64,000 nt of DNA, from assembly GCA_027604705.1 (NCBI GenBank), contig JADHYV010000019.1, forward strand, positions 62,001 through 126,000, written 5' to 3'. The notes beneath the pieces are model-generated. The model made no database searches and was not told where the DNA came from. It saw only the letters and a program-made list of their open reading frames with translations. Source of the stretch: Allomyces arbusculus. Lineage: Eukaryota > Blastocladiomycota > Blastocladiomycetes > Blastocladiales > Blastocladiaceae. Position 1 is the stretch's first letter; each line of letters begins with the position of its first letter. Positions 1-11,693 of this stretch are shown in pieces. A program made the position numbers and the translations under genes.

Positions 1-835
1 ATGGGTGCATTGACCAAGTTTCTGAACTCGGTGACGGAACAGACGGCGTTGGCCAAATTAGTCGAGGCGAACGCGCTCGGGTTCGTCTTTTGTGACGATC
101 GCACCCATCGATCATGACCAGTACTGACCATTCATCTTTGTTTTGCGCAGATCCGAACCCAACCCGCCGCCGCACGTCGCTTTCCTGCACGACCTGCTGC
201 ACCTGCACCTTGACGCGGCCACGGCGTCCGCTGGGGACCTCTGGCCAGTCACGCAGATCCGCGACCGCGCGGCACGCGTTGCGACGCTGTACACGGCGGC
301 CAACTCGGCTGGGACCGCCATCGACATCGCTGCCGCCCTCACCCCCCTCCGCGCCCTTGTTTCCACCGCCACGAGCAGCACGGCCATCTCGACCCCACTC
401 GACCTGCGCCGCGCCGCCGTCGCCGCCACCCGCGCCTTCCAACTTCCCGACATTACGCACGTCACCAAATCCGCCGTGCATATCGCCGTGATTCACCCTG
501 TGCGGGCCGTGGCCGCGCACGATGCGGTCCGTGCCGCGCCGCTGCTCCCGCTCGAAATCGTGCTGGAACTCGCCGTGAACGTGCCGAGCAAGGCCAACGC
601 GGTCGTTGTCCGCACACGGTTCCCGGATCGGAGCGACGAGTACGTGCCCGCGGCGCCGCGAGAGGGAAGTGGGGACGTGCCGTGGCGGACGGCGGTGCGG
701 GTCGCGCCGCGCGCGTGGCGTGATCCAGGATGTGTGAGACTCGCGGCCGGGTGGTTGGTGCAGGAAGAGGGCGTGGAGGAGCGGTTTGTGGTGGGGTCGG
801 AAGAGGTGGAAGTGTGGGTCGCGTTCACGGCGTAG
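1..835 (+). CDS. Integrator complex subunit 4 (INTS4)-like, C-terminal part
   Basis: This is the 3' end of a gene cut by the left edge. Exon 1-80 joins exon 151-835 across an intron at 81-150 (GTTCGT donor, GCGCAG acceptor). The phase matches, giving 254 residues ending in TAG. The last ~110 residues look like the beta-rich C-terminal domain of INTS4. A hydrophobic strand is followed by FPD (human YPDG), a proline patch, the AWRDPGCVRLAAGWLV stretch (human has AWTEACQVEVRLLLAY at this place, from memory) and a last VGSEEVEVWVAF strand. INTS4 is a HEAT-repeat scaffold of the Integrator RNA-cleavage module with INTS9/INTS11 in the nucleus. The preceding ~140 residues are alanine-rich and helical, as expected for HEAT repeats. 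The family call rests on one remembered alignment and is moderate. Another HEAT scaffold is the alternative. Confidence 0.45.
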
Positions 836-1464
836 GGAGGGAGACGGGGCGCGACGAGGTGGGTGGAGTGGGACAGGGCGGGACGAGAAATTTGATATGG
901 ACGGAGAGTGGCTCGATAGGGCCGGGCAAGGCGTCTTGTGGAATGAAAGGCGCTTGTTTTGTGCTGATTTGGCAGAGTGGGAGCGAGGACGTGTTCCAAC
1001 GTTTTCGCTCGACTTGATGGCGAGCATGATGGGGAATTACACCTGAACATGTCAGAGATGCCATGATGAATAACGTGACCAAAACTGAACTTGTTTTGTT
1101 GTCTGTCCAGTCTTTTGCCATGCACACCTCGCTGCTCACCCTCATCGTCTCCCCAGCCGCGCACTTGCCAACCTTCTCGCGCTCGTTCGCTCATTGTCGT
1201 CCATCGTCCAGTCCATTCCAATGCCGCGTCGGTCTCGCACTTGTAGTTGCGCTGCTCCAGTGCCGTTGTTACCGACTCCTTCGCAGCGCACAGCACGACT
1301 GACTGGCTGGCCGCATTGCAAGAATGACCATTCTTGCATTGTGGCCATCTGGGAAAGGTTTCTCGCCTTTTGTGGACGATCTGTAAATTTGGCGACCAAA
1401 CCAAAATGCGCGGAGCGGCAGCTAAATTCATGATACAAAATGCCCAAACCCGATCAATCGATCA
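836..1464. other. Convergent intergenic region (INTS4-like / MMS19)
   Basis: The two flanking genes converge here, so this stretch should hold both 3' UTRs. The open frames in it have no family resemblance and mixed composition, and I do not call them. The one structured element is the 38-bp inverted repeat at 1309-1346, listed separately. Confidence 0.6.
1309..1346. repeat. Near-perfect inverted repeat (18-bp arms, 2-nt loop)
   Basis: The left arm starts GGCCGCATTG and the right arm ends CATTGTGGCC. The arms pair at 16 of 18 positions around an AC centre, and the inner 10 bp (TGCAAGAATG / CATTCTTGCA) pair perfectly. It lies between two convergent genes. It could form a hairpin in either 3' UTR, act in 3'-end formation, or be a remnant of a small palindromic element. 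Confidence 0.7.
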
Positions 1465-4400
1465 CTACTTGCCCACCATATACCACTTGGCGCGGCAATT
1501 CACAGCCTCGCGGCGCACCATGCGCTTTGGATCGTCGAGGGCCTGCCCGAGCCCTTTGAGGACCGCGCCCTTGACCGGGTGCAGCGCCGCGTACTTGAGC
1601 GCCGCCAATTCGCCGAGACACTGCAGCGCAGCGATGCGTACATGCTACCGGTACACGTCAGTTCCCCAGCTCTCGGTCAAAGCACAACCATGAGCATGGC
1701 GTACCATCGACTTGGCGCCCGCGGGCGTACTGAGCCGCATCAGGTGCGGCAACAATGATGTCAAGTGGTCCGTGACGACCTGCGGCGCGTCGTGCACAAT
1801 CATCGTGAACGTGGCCAGCGCTGTGCGCACGAGCTCGTCGTCTTGTGCGGCGCCTGGCGCCAGGGAATGCAGGAGCAGCGGGACGAGGTCCTTGATGGAG
1901 CTGAGCAGTACTTGCTGCGGCACGTTTTGCAAGAGGCATCCGAGCGCGAGCAGCGACACGTCCTTGTCTGTTGGTGGAAAAAAAAACGTGCGTGAGCGTG
2001 CGAGATCGGTGGTCGGAAAAAGTGGGATGAGGGCGGACCGGTGCCCGCGTGAAACGCTTCGATGATCTTGGGCAGGCAAAAATGGAACACGCGCTGCTTA
2101 TACAAGAGCTACCATGCCGAAACACCGTGTTAATAATTGCTCTTCGTCGACAGCCCCAATCTCAAATGAACGTACCTTGGTTACAGCAAAACTGTGGCGG
2201 TTCAGGAACAGCTCATACTCGCCAACCACGATCCCCAACCCGCGCGCGGCCTGCCGCTGCAACGCCGGATCGTGCAACAGCCCCAAAATCTGCGCGACCA
2301 TCACATTCCCCTGCTTGTGCCCGCGCATCACGAGCGCTTTGGCAATCCAGCACAGCAACTCGAGCACATTCGCGTCCTTGACCGCCGCAAGCCGCGCCGC
2401 GACCGCCGAATCGGCCAGAATCACATCCGGGTCGGCCGACTTGTTGCAGATGCACGCCACGAGCGGTGCCGTACCCGGCATTTGGGCGTCCAAGAGCCGA
2501 CGCACGAGGTCGCGTTCCGGTACGGGCATCGCGACACTGCGCTGCACATTACCAAGGACGCTTGCGACCACTGGGAACCGCGCCGCGTCATTCAGCGCTA
2601 AATCCGCGGGCAATGCGTTAACAATCGCCTGCTGCGCATCAGCTGACGGCAATTTCCGCATCATCGCCGCCGCGACCTCGGCCAGTTTCTGCACCACGTC
2701 CGGCGCAAACGCGTGGCTGTCGGCCACGGCCAAGAACGCTTGCACGTGATCGCCGTCGACGCGCGACGTGGCCGTTTGTAAGACGGCGAGGACCGTGTCG
2801 AGCAGGACGGCGAGATCGGGCGAGTCGGCGAGGGTGCGCACGCGCATGACCAGTGCATGCACGATTTCCGAAAACAGTGTGTCGACCTGGGCAAGCGCCG
2901 CGAGCGTGCGCAGTTGCGCACGGTTGAGTACATTGGGCGACGCGCCGATCGGGTCAATGAGAGGCGGGAGAACCCACTGCCGGACGAGCGGGACGTCGGC
3001 GCGCGCGACTTCAACCAGCGCGGCAATCGCCTCGTTCTGCAAATCAGGCGCTGCCGGTGCGTGCCGTGGCGGGTCGAGCAGCGCGAGCATGTGCCGCGCA
3101 CAGGTCGCGCGCTCTGAGACGCCGAGCAGGCCGGGCACGCGCATCGACAGCGCGAGCACGCGCAGCCCGTGCGACTGGAGTGCGGCCGACGGCGACCGCA
3201 GCGCGATTGTGCTCGCCGCGTAGAGTTCCGGCGCGAGGGGACGCAGGGTGGCCGGGCACGTGGCGTGGGCGGCACATCCGTCCAGCACCTGTGCGAGCGC
3301 GTCGAGGTACGTCTTTTGGTGCGTGGCCTTGTCGTCGGTCGTGAGTCGCCCGAGCAGGTATGGGACGGTCAGCGAGACAACGTGGTCGGCTGTATCGGCG
3401 CTCGACTGCGCCATAGCGCGCAAAACATGTCCGGCCACGTGCGCAAACTTGGTTTCGGGTGCGCCCAAGTGCTGCAGGCATTCATGGATCCCCGGGTTGA
3501 GAATCAGGTCGACCGGGTTCGTGCGCGACTCGCCCGTCACGGAGAGCACCTTGAGAGCGACGCCCAGCACGCCGAGTGCGAGTTCCTCGTGCGCCGCATC
3601 GGGCGCATGGTAGATTTCGTTTTTCAGGGCCTTCCAGAGCCGCGGCACGTGAGGGAGCAGCGAGACGACGCCGTAGACAGGCAGACCGTCGGTCAAGACG
3701 GCGAGCGTGTCGCGCTTGGCATTGTTGTTGGTCGAATCGAGTTTTTCGAGCACACTCGGGATCGCAAACGGCGCAAACAAGGGCGACGCAATCAGGCACT
3801 TGAGCAATGCCGATTTCAGGTCCTGCGCCGAGATTCCGTAAGGGTCGTCGGGCGGCGGCTTGAACGTGATGGGGAAGTAGCAGAAGCACGTCTCGAACAA
3901 GTCCTGCGTGCACGAGGCCACATTACACTGCCGCGCGAGCGTCGCGACCGTCTTGAAGGCGAGCATCAGGTTGCGCGGGTCCTTTTCACCGTCCATGACG
4001 GTCATGTAGCCGACCAAGAAATCGGCCTCCATGGCCCGGCGGAACGCTGGGAGCGGAAAATGCGAGATGAGCGAGGATGACCGCAGTGGAAATTGCGGTC
4101 AAACGAGAACGCACCGTCGAGATGGTTTTGCACCAAGTAGTCAAAAATACGGAAGAACAAGTGTCGCGTCGTTTGCTGGAACGACTGGACATTGACCTCG
4201 GCGAACAAACTGGTGGAGGGCGCTGGATCAGTCCTGCTCGGTTGCAAACGAGATGACGAATTAGAGCAAAAATCGCACGCGCGAACAAAGGCCAACAAGC
4301 TCGGCTCGTCAATGAGCTTGGATTCGAGCAGGACCAGGATGCCTTGGCAAAGGGCGGCCATGCCCATGGGGTCCCGCAGCTGGCTCGTGAAGTAGGACCA

Positions 4401-4860
4401 AATCACCTTGGCTAGCAAACGCGTCACGAATTAGACGTGATTATGGGGGCCAGAGTCGAGCTGAAACGCATCGAACCTTCCTGCGGTTGCAGCTGCCCGG
4501 CGATTGCGGCCATGACCTTGGCTAGTAGCGAGATGCCTGATGTGAGGTGGACGTGATGAGCACAGGTCGATCCGGAGGAATATCGTTGAAGACAAGCGCG
4601 GACCTTTTTCGCGTACAAAGGCATCGTGATGGGTCAGGACGGGTTGGAGTTGCTCGACAAGCTGCAGGAGCGTGAACGTGTTGGACTGGTCGGCAATGGC
4701 TGTCATCGACGTTGAACAAGGCGAGATGAGCGCGAATACAATATGGCATTGGTAGAAGAGACTGGTCCCCACCTTCAGCCGTCGATTGGGCCAAGTTGGA
4801 GATTGCCTCGGGGCCAGCGTCGGTCATGAGGGCCGCGACCAGCTGGTTGTACGTGGCCAT
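1465..4860 (-). CDS. MMS19: MMS19, cytosolic Fe-S cluster assembly (CIA) targeting factor
   Basis: MMS19 is the HEAT-repeat adaptor that, with CIAO1 and CIAO2B, delivers Fe-S clusters to nuclear enzymes such as XPD, primase and DNA polymerases. The start at 4860 (MATYNQLVAAL) leads through several short exons; exon 1 is 4773-4860. The early segment NTFTLLQLVEQLQPVL matches human YTVLQVVEAL. The hallmark block VMDGEKDPRNLMLAF is followed by FCYFPITFKPPPDDPYGI, both nearly diagnostic of MMS19. The large central exon covers about 2170-4060. A short exon then reads LYKQRVFHFCLPKIIEAF, then DKDVSLLALGCLLQNVP, and the C-terminus ends LDDPKRMVRREAVNCRAKW (human LDDKKRLVRKEAVSARGEW) before TAG at 1465-1467. 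The last intron near 1640-1710 is uncertain by one or two donor choices. Length is about 1,000 residues, normal for the family. It is head-to-head with the antiporter gene. Confidence 0.9.
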
Positions 4861-5409
4861 CTTGGGCAGCGAATTCGAGCCCAGGCCGGTGCTCGACTTT
4901 GGTGCTTGCTTGATCAATTGCGGGTAGTTGCGGGTCAGCAAGTGGTCGCTGGCGCCGATGGTCAATGCAGCTCGGTTTGCTGAAGATTTCACAGAATGCA
5001 CCACGGCCGCAACGGCCGGCAGGGATGCGCGACTGGTGTGTCAGCATCGGATCCACGTGGGTCGTTTTGCGTGGGCTAGTCTGACGTGGACAAAGAATAT
5101 TCTGGAAGTCATCCTTCGATCAAAGCATCTTCAAGCCATCTGCGGGCGCCTGTTGCCGCCTTTGGCTGCTGTTCGCTTCCTTTGTGAGCCGGTCAGGTCG
5201 TGTGCCTGCTCTGCCTAAGCCGACCAGCCTGCGTTCCGCTCCTTGCATCTTCCATTCATCCATCAACTCCCAGCATCAAGCGCAAACGACTCGGTCTGTC
5301 TCCCTGCAGGCCAATATACAAGCCTGCCCGCACGCGTCCCCCCAGGCCCCTGTCTCCGTCTACTGCGCATCGTGCCCTCAGCCAACCCTCGGCCCACCCT
5401 GCCATCGCC
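4861..5409. promoter_or_regulatory. Divergent intergenic region (MMS19 / Na+/H+ antiporter)
   Basis: These 549 bp separate two start codons that point away from each other, so both promoters must lie here or reach into it. The right half (about 5250-5400) is rich in C and pyrimidine, as a 5' UTR or initiator region would be. I see no clear TATA box. Open frames across it are extensions of the flanking genes or chance. Confidence 0.5.
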
Positions 5410-7181
5410 ATGGTTCTCCAGGCACTTCCACTCGCCCCGACCGATCTCAACGTGTTGTGCCTCGTCGTCGGCGGCTTCATCGTCGCCTATGGACTCGTCT
5501 CGCTGCTCGTGCGCGAGAAATTCTATGTCGCCGAATCGACAGTGGCCGTGCTCTTTGGTATCGCCGTCGGTGGGTCCGGCCTCGGCCTGTTGCACACCAA
5601 CGAATGGGCTGAGCATGGCCGCGACCACTTTATGCTCGAGGCGTGCCGCGTGTTGATCGCGATCCAGGTCATGATTGCCGGTATTGAGCTGCCCGGACGC
5701 TACTTGCGTACGCAGCTCACGTCGGTGATGCTGCTGCTCACAGCGCTCATGCTCGTCAAGTGGCTCACAACGGCGCTGCTCATGTGGGCCATTCTCGGGT
5801 TCGACTACTTGGACGCGCTGATCATTGCCGCGTGCGTTGCGCCCACCGACCCGGTCCTTGCCAACTCGATTGTCAAGGGCAAGTACGCCGAGCGGCATGT
5901 GCCCACCAACATTCGCGACCTGCTCTCAGCCGAATCGGGCGCCAACGACGGCCTCGGCTACCCGTTCCTCTACATTGCGCTCTATCTCAAGACCAACGCA
6001 ACTGTCGGTGGCGCGCTCGCCGACTGGGCCGTCAACATTCTCGTCTACCAGATTATCGTCAGTATCGGGCTCGGCGCGCTGATTGGGTGGGGCGCCAAGT
6101 GCGCACTGACGTTTTGTTCGCGCCGCGACTGGATCGACAAGCCGTCGTTCTTGGCCTATGGCGTCTCGCTCTCGGTGTTTATTCTGGGCCTGCTCGGGTA
6201 CCTGGGCACCGACGACTTGCTCGCCGCGTTCATTGCCGGAAATTCTCTCACGTGGGATGACTGGTACCGGCTCGAGCACGAGTCGGAGCACATTCAGTCA
6301 ACTGTCGATACGCTCATGACCGTGTCGTTCTTCATTTACGTACGCACCAGTCTTTTCAATTGCATGGTGAAGAGGACAAGTGCTCACCATTCCACTCTTC
6401 CACTTAGTTTGGTGCCACGTTCCCTTTCCACGAAATCGCGCTCCTCTTTCCGTGGTGGAAGGTCCTGCTCCTCTCGATCGCCGTCCTGGTCCTGCGCCGC
6501 ATGCCATGGCTCCTCGCGCTGTACAGGTGGATCCCCGCCATCCACACGCCGTCCGAGGCACTCTTTGCCGGCTGGTTCGGCCCCATGGGCGTGTCGGCCC
6601 TCTTTTACGCGTACCTTGTCAAACTCGACGTGACCGTGCCCGACAACATCCGCACCGCCGTCGTGCCCATCGTCTCGTTGCTCGTGCTCGCGTCGGTCCT
6701 GTGCCACGGCACGTCAGTCGCGTTCTTCAAAATGGGCAAGAGTACGGCGCCTGTGTTGCTCGAGTTTTCGCGCACCTTGACGTCAACGGTTGCCGCGCGC
6801 GCGCGTCGGTCTATGTCCAAGGATCGGTCGGCGTCGCCCGACGCGCGGCAGGACCGGCGCCCGTGGAGCCGTGGGAGATCGACGACGGGGCGTGGCGCGG
6901 GACTTGATTTGGTGACGCCGGAACCCACGTTTGCATCGGGCCATGCGTCGCCGGCGTCGCTCGCCGCGGTGGAGAAGACGGCTGAGCTGGCCGAGATGGG
7001 CGAGGGCGAGGCGAATGCTCTTGAGAGTCTGATTGCTGCACCGGTCGAGCCCCGCATTCTGCCCAGCGCCGACTCGGGTCTGGTTGCCGTCATTGCGGAG
7101 CAGGATGGTCACCGCCGCGTGTCGGTGGGCACCCCCGGTGCGCGTGTCTCGGCCAGTTCGCAGTTGTCGGGCGGTCGATAA
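5410..7181 (+). CDS. NHA1: Nha1/Sod2-type plasma-membrane Na+(K+)/H+ antiporter
   Basis: This protein should export Na+ or K+ in exchange for H+ across the plasma membrane and help set ion balance and pH. Exons 5410-6339 and 6408-7181 join in phase (donor GTACGC, acceptor CACTTAG), giving about 567 residues. I chose the ATG at 5410 because the hydrophobic N-terminal segment begins right after it; the upstream in-frame sequence is low-complexity UTR. About 12 hydrophobic segments are visible. The family signatures are present: CVAPTDPVLANSIVKGKYA in TM4, then AESGANDGLGYPF with the ion-binding Asn-Asp pair. GTDDLLAAFIAGNSLTWDDW follows. The cytoplasmic tail after about residue 430 is short, acidic/Ser-rich and unlike the ~500-residue tail of S. 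cerevisiae Nha1, so tail-dependent regulation described in yeast may not apply. Confidence 0.93.
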
Positions 7182-7762
7182 CAAGGGCTGAAGCGAGGTC
7201 GCGGCAGTAGGGCCCTTTAAGTGGGTCCTGCTGTCGCGATTGTCGCCGTGGAAAGTGGGTGTTCGTCGTCGTGTCCAGTTCGTCATTTTGTTTTTCCTCC
7301 ACCTCTTTTCGTTATTTTTCCTCTCTCATCTTTTCGTCGTATCGCCGTCCGTGCACGGCCCATGCGTCGCCCCATCCTCTTTTATTGTTGGTCGTTTTCC
7401 TTTATCTCGCCGCCGGTTCCGCTTCCGCTTCCGCCGCGCAGCCTTTCATGTATTGTCGTTGTTTTTTGGTCCCAACCGCCGCTGTGGCGTCAAACGGCCG
7501 ACCAGGGCAGAGACGACGGAGAGCAAAGAAAGGGCAAGTGACGTGGACCATATCCCAAAAGAGGTCGCACACGTGCCATTGACACGACCAGGTCGTGACC
7601 GCGATCCATGTCGCGAAACAGGCGAAGTCGCCGTTGACAACGGCAATAAGTAATATCGACCGCTCCCGGCCTGCCAACCAGCGCAACACGCCCAAACTCG
7701 GCGCAAAAAAGCGCCGTGCTGCCCAGGAACCGACCCCCGCAGTCATCGAAGCGTTGCGAGCC
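7182..7762. other. Intergenic region upstream of the CNG channel
   Basis: This stretch holds the 3' UTR of the antiporter and the promoter and 5' UTR of the channel gene. From about 7270 to 7450 the plus strand is a long T/C-rich tract, common ahead of fungal transcription starts. The reading frame of the channel is open back to about 7595 without an ATG, so a longer N-terminus from a non-AUG start or an upstream exon cannot be excluded. Confidence 0.5.
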
Positions 7763-10700
7763 ATGCAGCGCCCCGCCCGCGAAAGAGACGGCAGTCCACC
7801 ATTGCCGAGAGCCTACTCGTCGCCGCCACGCGCTGCACCGCGTATTCCCGCCGCGACGTACGCGGCCAGCGCGCTCGAAGGCGAGGACCTCGACGACGAC
7901 AGCGATGCGGTGGCCACCTCGCCCATGAGCGATGGCAGCGATCGGGATCTGTTGACGAGCATCAGCAGTCCTGGCGCAACGGCGGGGGACAACGACAGCG
8001 AAAGAAGCGGACCAGAAGAGGAAATAGAAGTTACGGACGACGCACAGCAGCTTGCTGCGCGCTTGCCGACGTTTCTTCGCGACAAGTTCGCCGCAACTGT
8101 GCCAGTGTCGACGCTACCGCAGCAACAGCAGCTTACAACCGATACGCTCCGAAAATCCACGCGCTCGCGCAACGACGAGGTTGCAAGCGAGGCGTCGGCA
8201 GGCGAAGAGGACGACGTGTTTGCGTCGGCCGTATCGCTTTCATTTGGCGCCCACGGTGTGGTCGCGACCTCCGTGCAGGCGACTGGAACCGGCACCGCAC
8301 TCTCCCGCCGCCGCAGCGAACCCAACCACGGTATGGGCGCGCGCCGGCTGTCTTTGACGCACCAATATCCGCCACCACCAACTATCTCCAGCGTCACGTC
8401 CAATTCCGTCACGGGGCTCGCGTCTCCACGCGCACCGGTGTCACGGCGACCGAGTTTGGGGAGTATGAACCCGCCCGGGTCGCCTTCGCCGTTGCGGCAA
8501 GCTGTGTCGAGCCAGATTTTGTCGGCCGCGTCGCACACGTCGCGCATGTCGATTCACCCGGTGGGACTGTCCATGGGGAGCGTGCTCGGTAAAGCCGCGT
8601 CGGCAACGCACTTGGGCGCGCACGGGCCCGCGTCGTCACGCAATTTGGCGCTGCCGTCGTCGCCGATCGACCCGGCCGCCCCGTTGCCGCGGAACGTGAC
8701 GAATGCGATTCGCAATATCACGCTCGTGCGCCGTACGCTCCCGCGGAACGGCACCCTCCCGCGCGGGTCGTTGGGGGATACCACGCCGGCCGCGGACCCG
8801 GCGGCGCCACCACCGCCGCAACCTGTTGATATTGATGTGACGAATGATCAGCCGCCTTCCGACGAGGACGACGTGTTCGAGTCGATGGCGCTGCTGCACG
8901 TGGACCATACAAGGGCAGCGCAGCCGCCGCGGTTCTTGGTCAAGCTGCTGCAGCTCTTGGGACCGGCGGGGTACCGCGCGCAGGCGTGGCTCAATGAGCT
9001 GTTCCATAACCCGTTTGCGCCGGCGTGGAAGTCGTGGGACCGGCTAACATGGGCCATGGATATTTGTTCGTTTCTGACGACTTGGTCTTGTCGCGGTCGC
9101 TCCGCTCAAGTTGACCCTGAATCGTCCACGTAGACTACGTCCTCGTGATCCCGCCGACGCTCGCGTTCATGTGCGACTTCACCTCGGGCTACATGTTCTC
9201 GTACCTCTTCTTTGACACGCTGAGCCTAATGCGCGTGATTCTCAACACGCTGCGGCCCAAAGTCAACAAGTTTGGCCAGTTGATCACCGACGCGAAGGGC
9301 AAGCGCGATTTTTACTTCAAGAACGGCGCTGGGTGGTGCGAGTTGATTGGCGCGATTCCCATCGACTGGATCCCGCTGTTTGTGGGCTTGCCGGGCAACT
9401 TGTTACATGTTTCGATGGCGTGCCAGAACCCGTACTATCTCTACGCCGACGGCAGTATGACGCAAGGGGTCGTGGATGCGAGCAAGAGTCTTGTTGATCG
9501 GCGCTTCGTTTACCATCTCGAGTACGTGCGTTCTAACTCGCATCACCACAGCGTTACCGGATGGCTTGACTGACAGCTTGGCGCTCGCGATAGCAACATC
9601 CCACCGGACCTTCTGCTCTACTCGATCCTGCGCGTCCTGCGTCTCGTCTCGACGGTCGGCACCGTCAAGTGGGCGCTGCAAGCCAAGATCCCATGGCTCT
9701 CGTCACCCATCTCGCGGCTCATCAAGAACCTGATCATGTCGCTGTTCCTCACGCACATCGACTCGTGCGTCTTCTTCTTTCTCGAGACCATGGTCATGTC
9801 AGAGAAGCGGTGGATCAACGAGATCGGCGCGTCGGTCGACAAGTTTGGGGTCCCGCAGACGGTGTGGGTGCGGTACTTGATCAACTAGTACGTGTTGGTT
9901 TTCGGAAGCGGACTGTTGAGTGTAGAGAGGGGCGGTTAGCTCACTTGTTCGGGTCGTAGTTTCTACTGCCAGCGGTCGCTATTCTTCATTCCTCGCGAGA
10001 CCATGCACGTGCCCGCTGAAATCATCTACCAGTGCTGCGTACGTGATGACTCCGGGGCCATTTGTCGACATCGCCGGTGCATTGCTCGCTGACCGCGTAT
10101 CGACTTGTTCTGTAGGAAGCCCTGTTTGCGGCCTGTCTCTACGTAGGCGCATCACTCCTACTCCATCGTCGTCGGCCAGCTCTGTGTGCTAAACCCACCG
10201 ATTTCATTCCCAGGGCTCGATTCTCGGCAACCTCTCGCAAATCGTGCGGTCATTTGACTCGCAAGCGACGCTCGACAAGGCCGGTGCGCGTCATTTTCGT
10301 CGTTGCATCTGAGCTGCGACCAATTCCCGATCGCTTACCCTCCCCTTCTCACCCACGCGCGCATACTAGAGCGGCACCGCAAGGTCACAAAGCGGTTCCT
10401 GTCCAAGTACATGATCGCGAAAGAATTTCCGGTCCCGCTGCAGGAAAAGGTGCTCAACCACGAGGAATTCGAGTGGGTGCACAAGCGCGGCATGGACACG
10501 GAGCGCATCTTCCACGCGTTCCCGAAGAGCTTGCGACTGGAAGTTTGTGTGCACTTGTACTACGCGTACGCATCGTTGCTCGTGTCTAGGTGAGTTTGAG
10601 CACGCGCTGGCCCGAACTGGCCTACTCGCGGTTCCCTCGATAGGCTCATTTGCGAGGTGCCGCTGTTCAAGGACACCGACGACGTGTTCAAGGTCGCGCT

Positions 10701-11693
10701 CTGCGAAAAGATCTCGCTGATTTCCGCGCAAAAGGGGTTTTACGTGGCCAAGGCCGGTGACGTCGGCAACGAGATGTACTTCATTCGCGCGGGTGCCGTG
10801 AACGTGCTCACCAAGGACGAGAGCAAGATCATTGTCACGCTCGGTCAAGGCGCCTTCTTTGGCGAGATTTCGATTTTCCAGTACGTGCACGGAACTGAGT
10901 CCATGGTTGGCGAGTCGTGCGGGCGGCTCACGTTCGTGGTCGCGACTGTGATGTAGAGAGTGCCGCCGCACGGCCACGGTGCGCACCGCGTGCGACACGG
11001 AACTCGTACGGCTCTCCTCGCTCGTCGACAAACCTTCACCGTGAACTGACCCATCCCCTTCCACCCTCCCCCATCCGCTCCATCGCCCAGTGCGTGCTCA
11101 AGAAATCCGACTTTGACGAAATCCTGCAAGCCTACCCGTCGATGGTCGCCGTCTTCCGGCAAGCCGTCGCCGAGCGCGAAGAGCGCGACGCTGCGCGGCG
11201 GCGCGACGAAGAGGCGTCGGCGGCGCTCAAGGCGAAAGAGGCCGAGATTGCCCGGCTCGAGCAGCAGGACCGGATGCTGCAACAATTGCGCGCCAAGGGA
11301 TCATCGTCGACCGGGTCGAGCGCGATCGCGGCCGGTCGGAATACGACGGGCGGCAGTACGATGGCGAGCGGGTCGTTGTGGAAGGTTGGGATCGCGCGCG
11401 CGACCGGTGGGGGTGGGAAGCCGGGGCGGTGGACGGCGTCGCAGCTCGCGAGTAGGTTTGGGAGTGCCGGTGGATTGGGTGGGTCGTTGGTGAATCATGG
11501 GGAGCTGGGGGCGGTTACGAGCCGGTCGCGCGAGATAGGGTCGGACGAGGGCGGTGGGGGTACGGGTAGCGATCGGTCGGGACATGGTGGGCCGCGCGGC
11601 GATACGCATCACGCGCCGCCGGTGCAGGTTCGTGGTGAGGATATGGAGCCGATTATCGAGTCGGCGTCAACGACGGCGGGACGGCCGGCCTGA
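7763..11693 (+). CDS. Cyclic-nucleotide-gated (CNG/HCN/EAG superfamily) channel with atypical pore
   Basis: Ten exons (7763-9065, 9134-9521, 9594-9887, 9960-10038, 10116-10142, 10214-10283, 10370-10589, 10644-10880, 10957-11005, 11091-11693) keep phase throughout and give about 1,089 residues. The first ~430 are Ser/Pro-rich and disordered. S1 (MDIYYVLVIPPTLAF) to S6 (CCEALFAACLYGSILGNLS) follow, then a C-linker (ERHRKVTKRFLSKYM) and a cyclic-nucleotide-binding domain. That domain has a phosphate-binding cassette FGEISIF...ECRRTATVRT with the phosphate-contacting Arg (about 876-877), and ends CDTELCVLKKSDFDEIL. The tail has a short charged helix, then a Gly/Ser-rich end. In Blastocladiella a K+-selective CNG channel acts downstream of a rhodopsin-guanylyl cyclase in zoospore phototaxis; a role like that is plausible here. 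Oddities: S4 has few basic residues, and the pore has no GYG (FIP at about 671-673). Confidence 0.85.

Noticed and set aside
1465-4860. Importin/transportin family HEAT protein
   Set aside because: The blocks MDGEKDPRNLM and CYFPITFKPPPDDPYGI and the C-terminal VRREAV are specific to MMS19, and no importin N-terminal domain is present.
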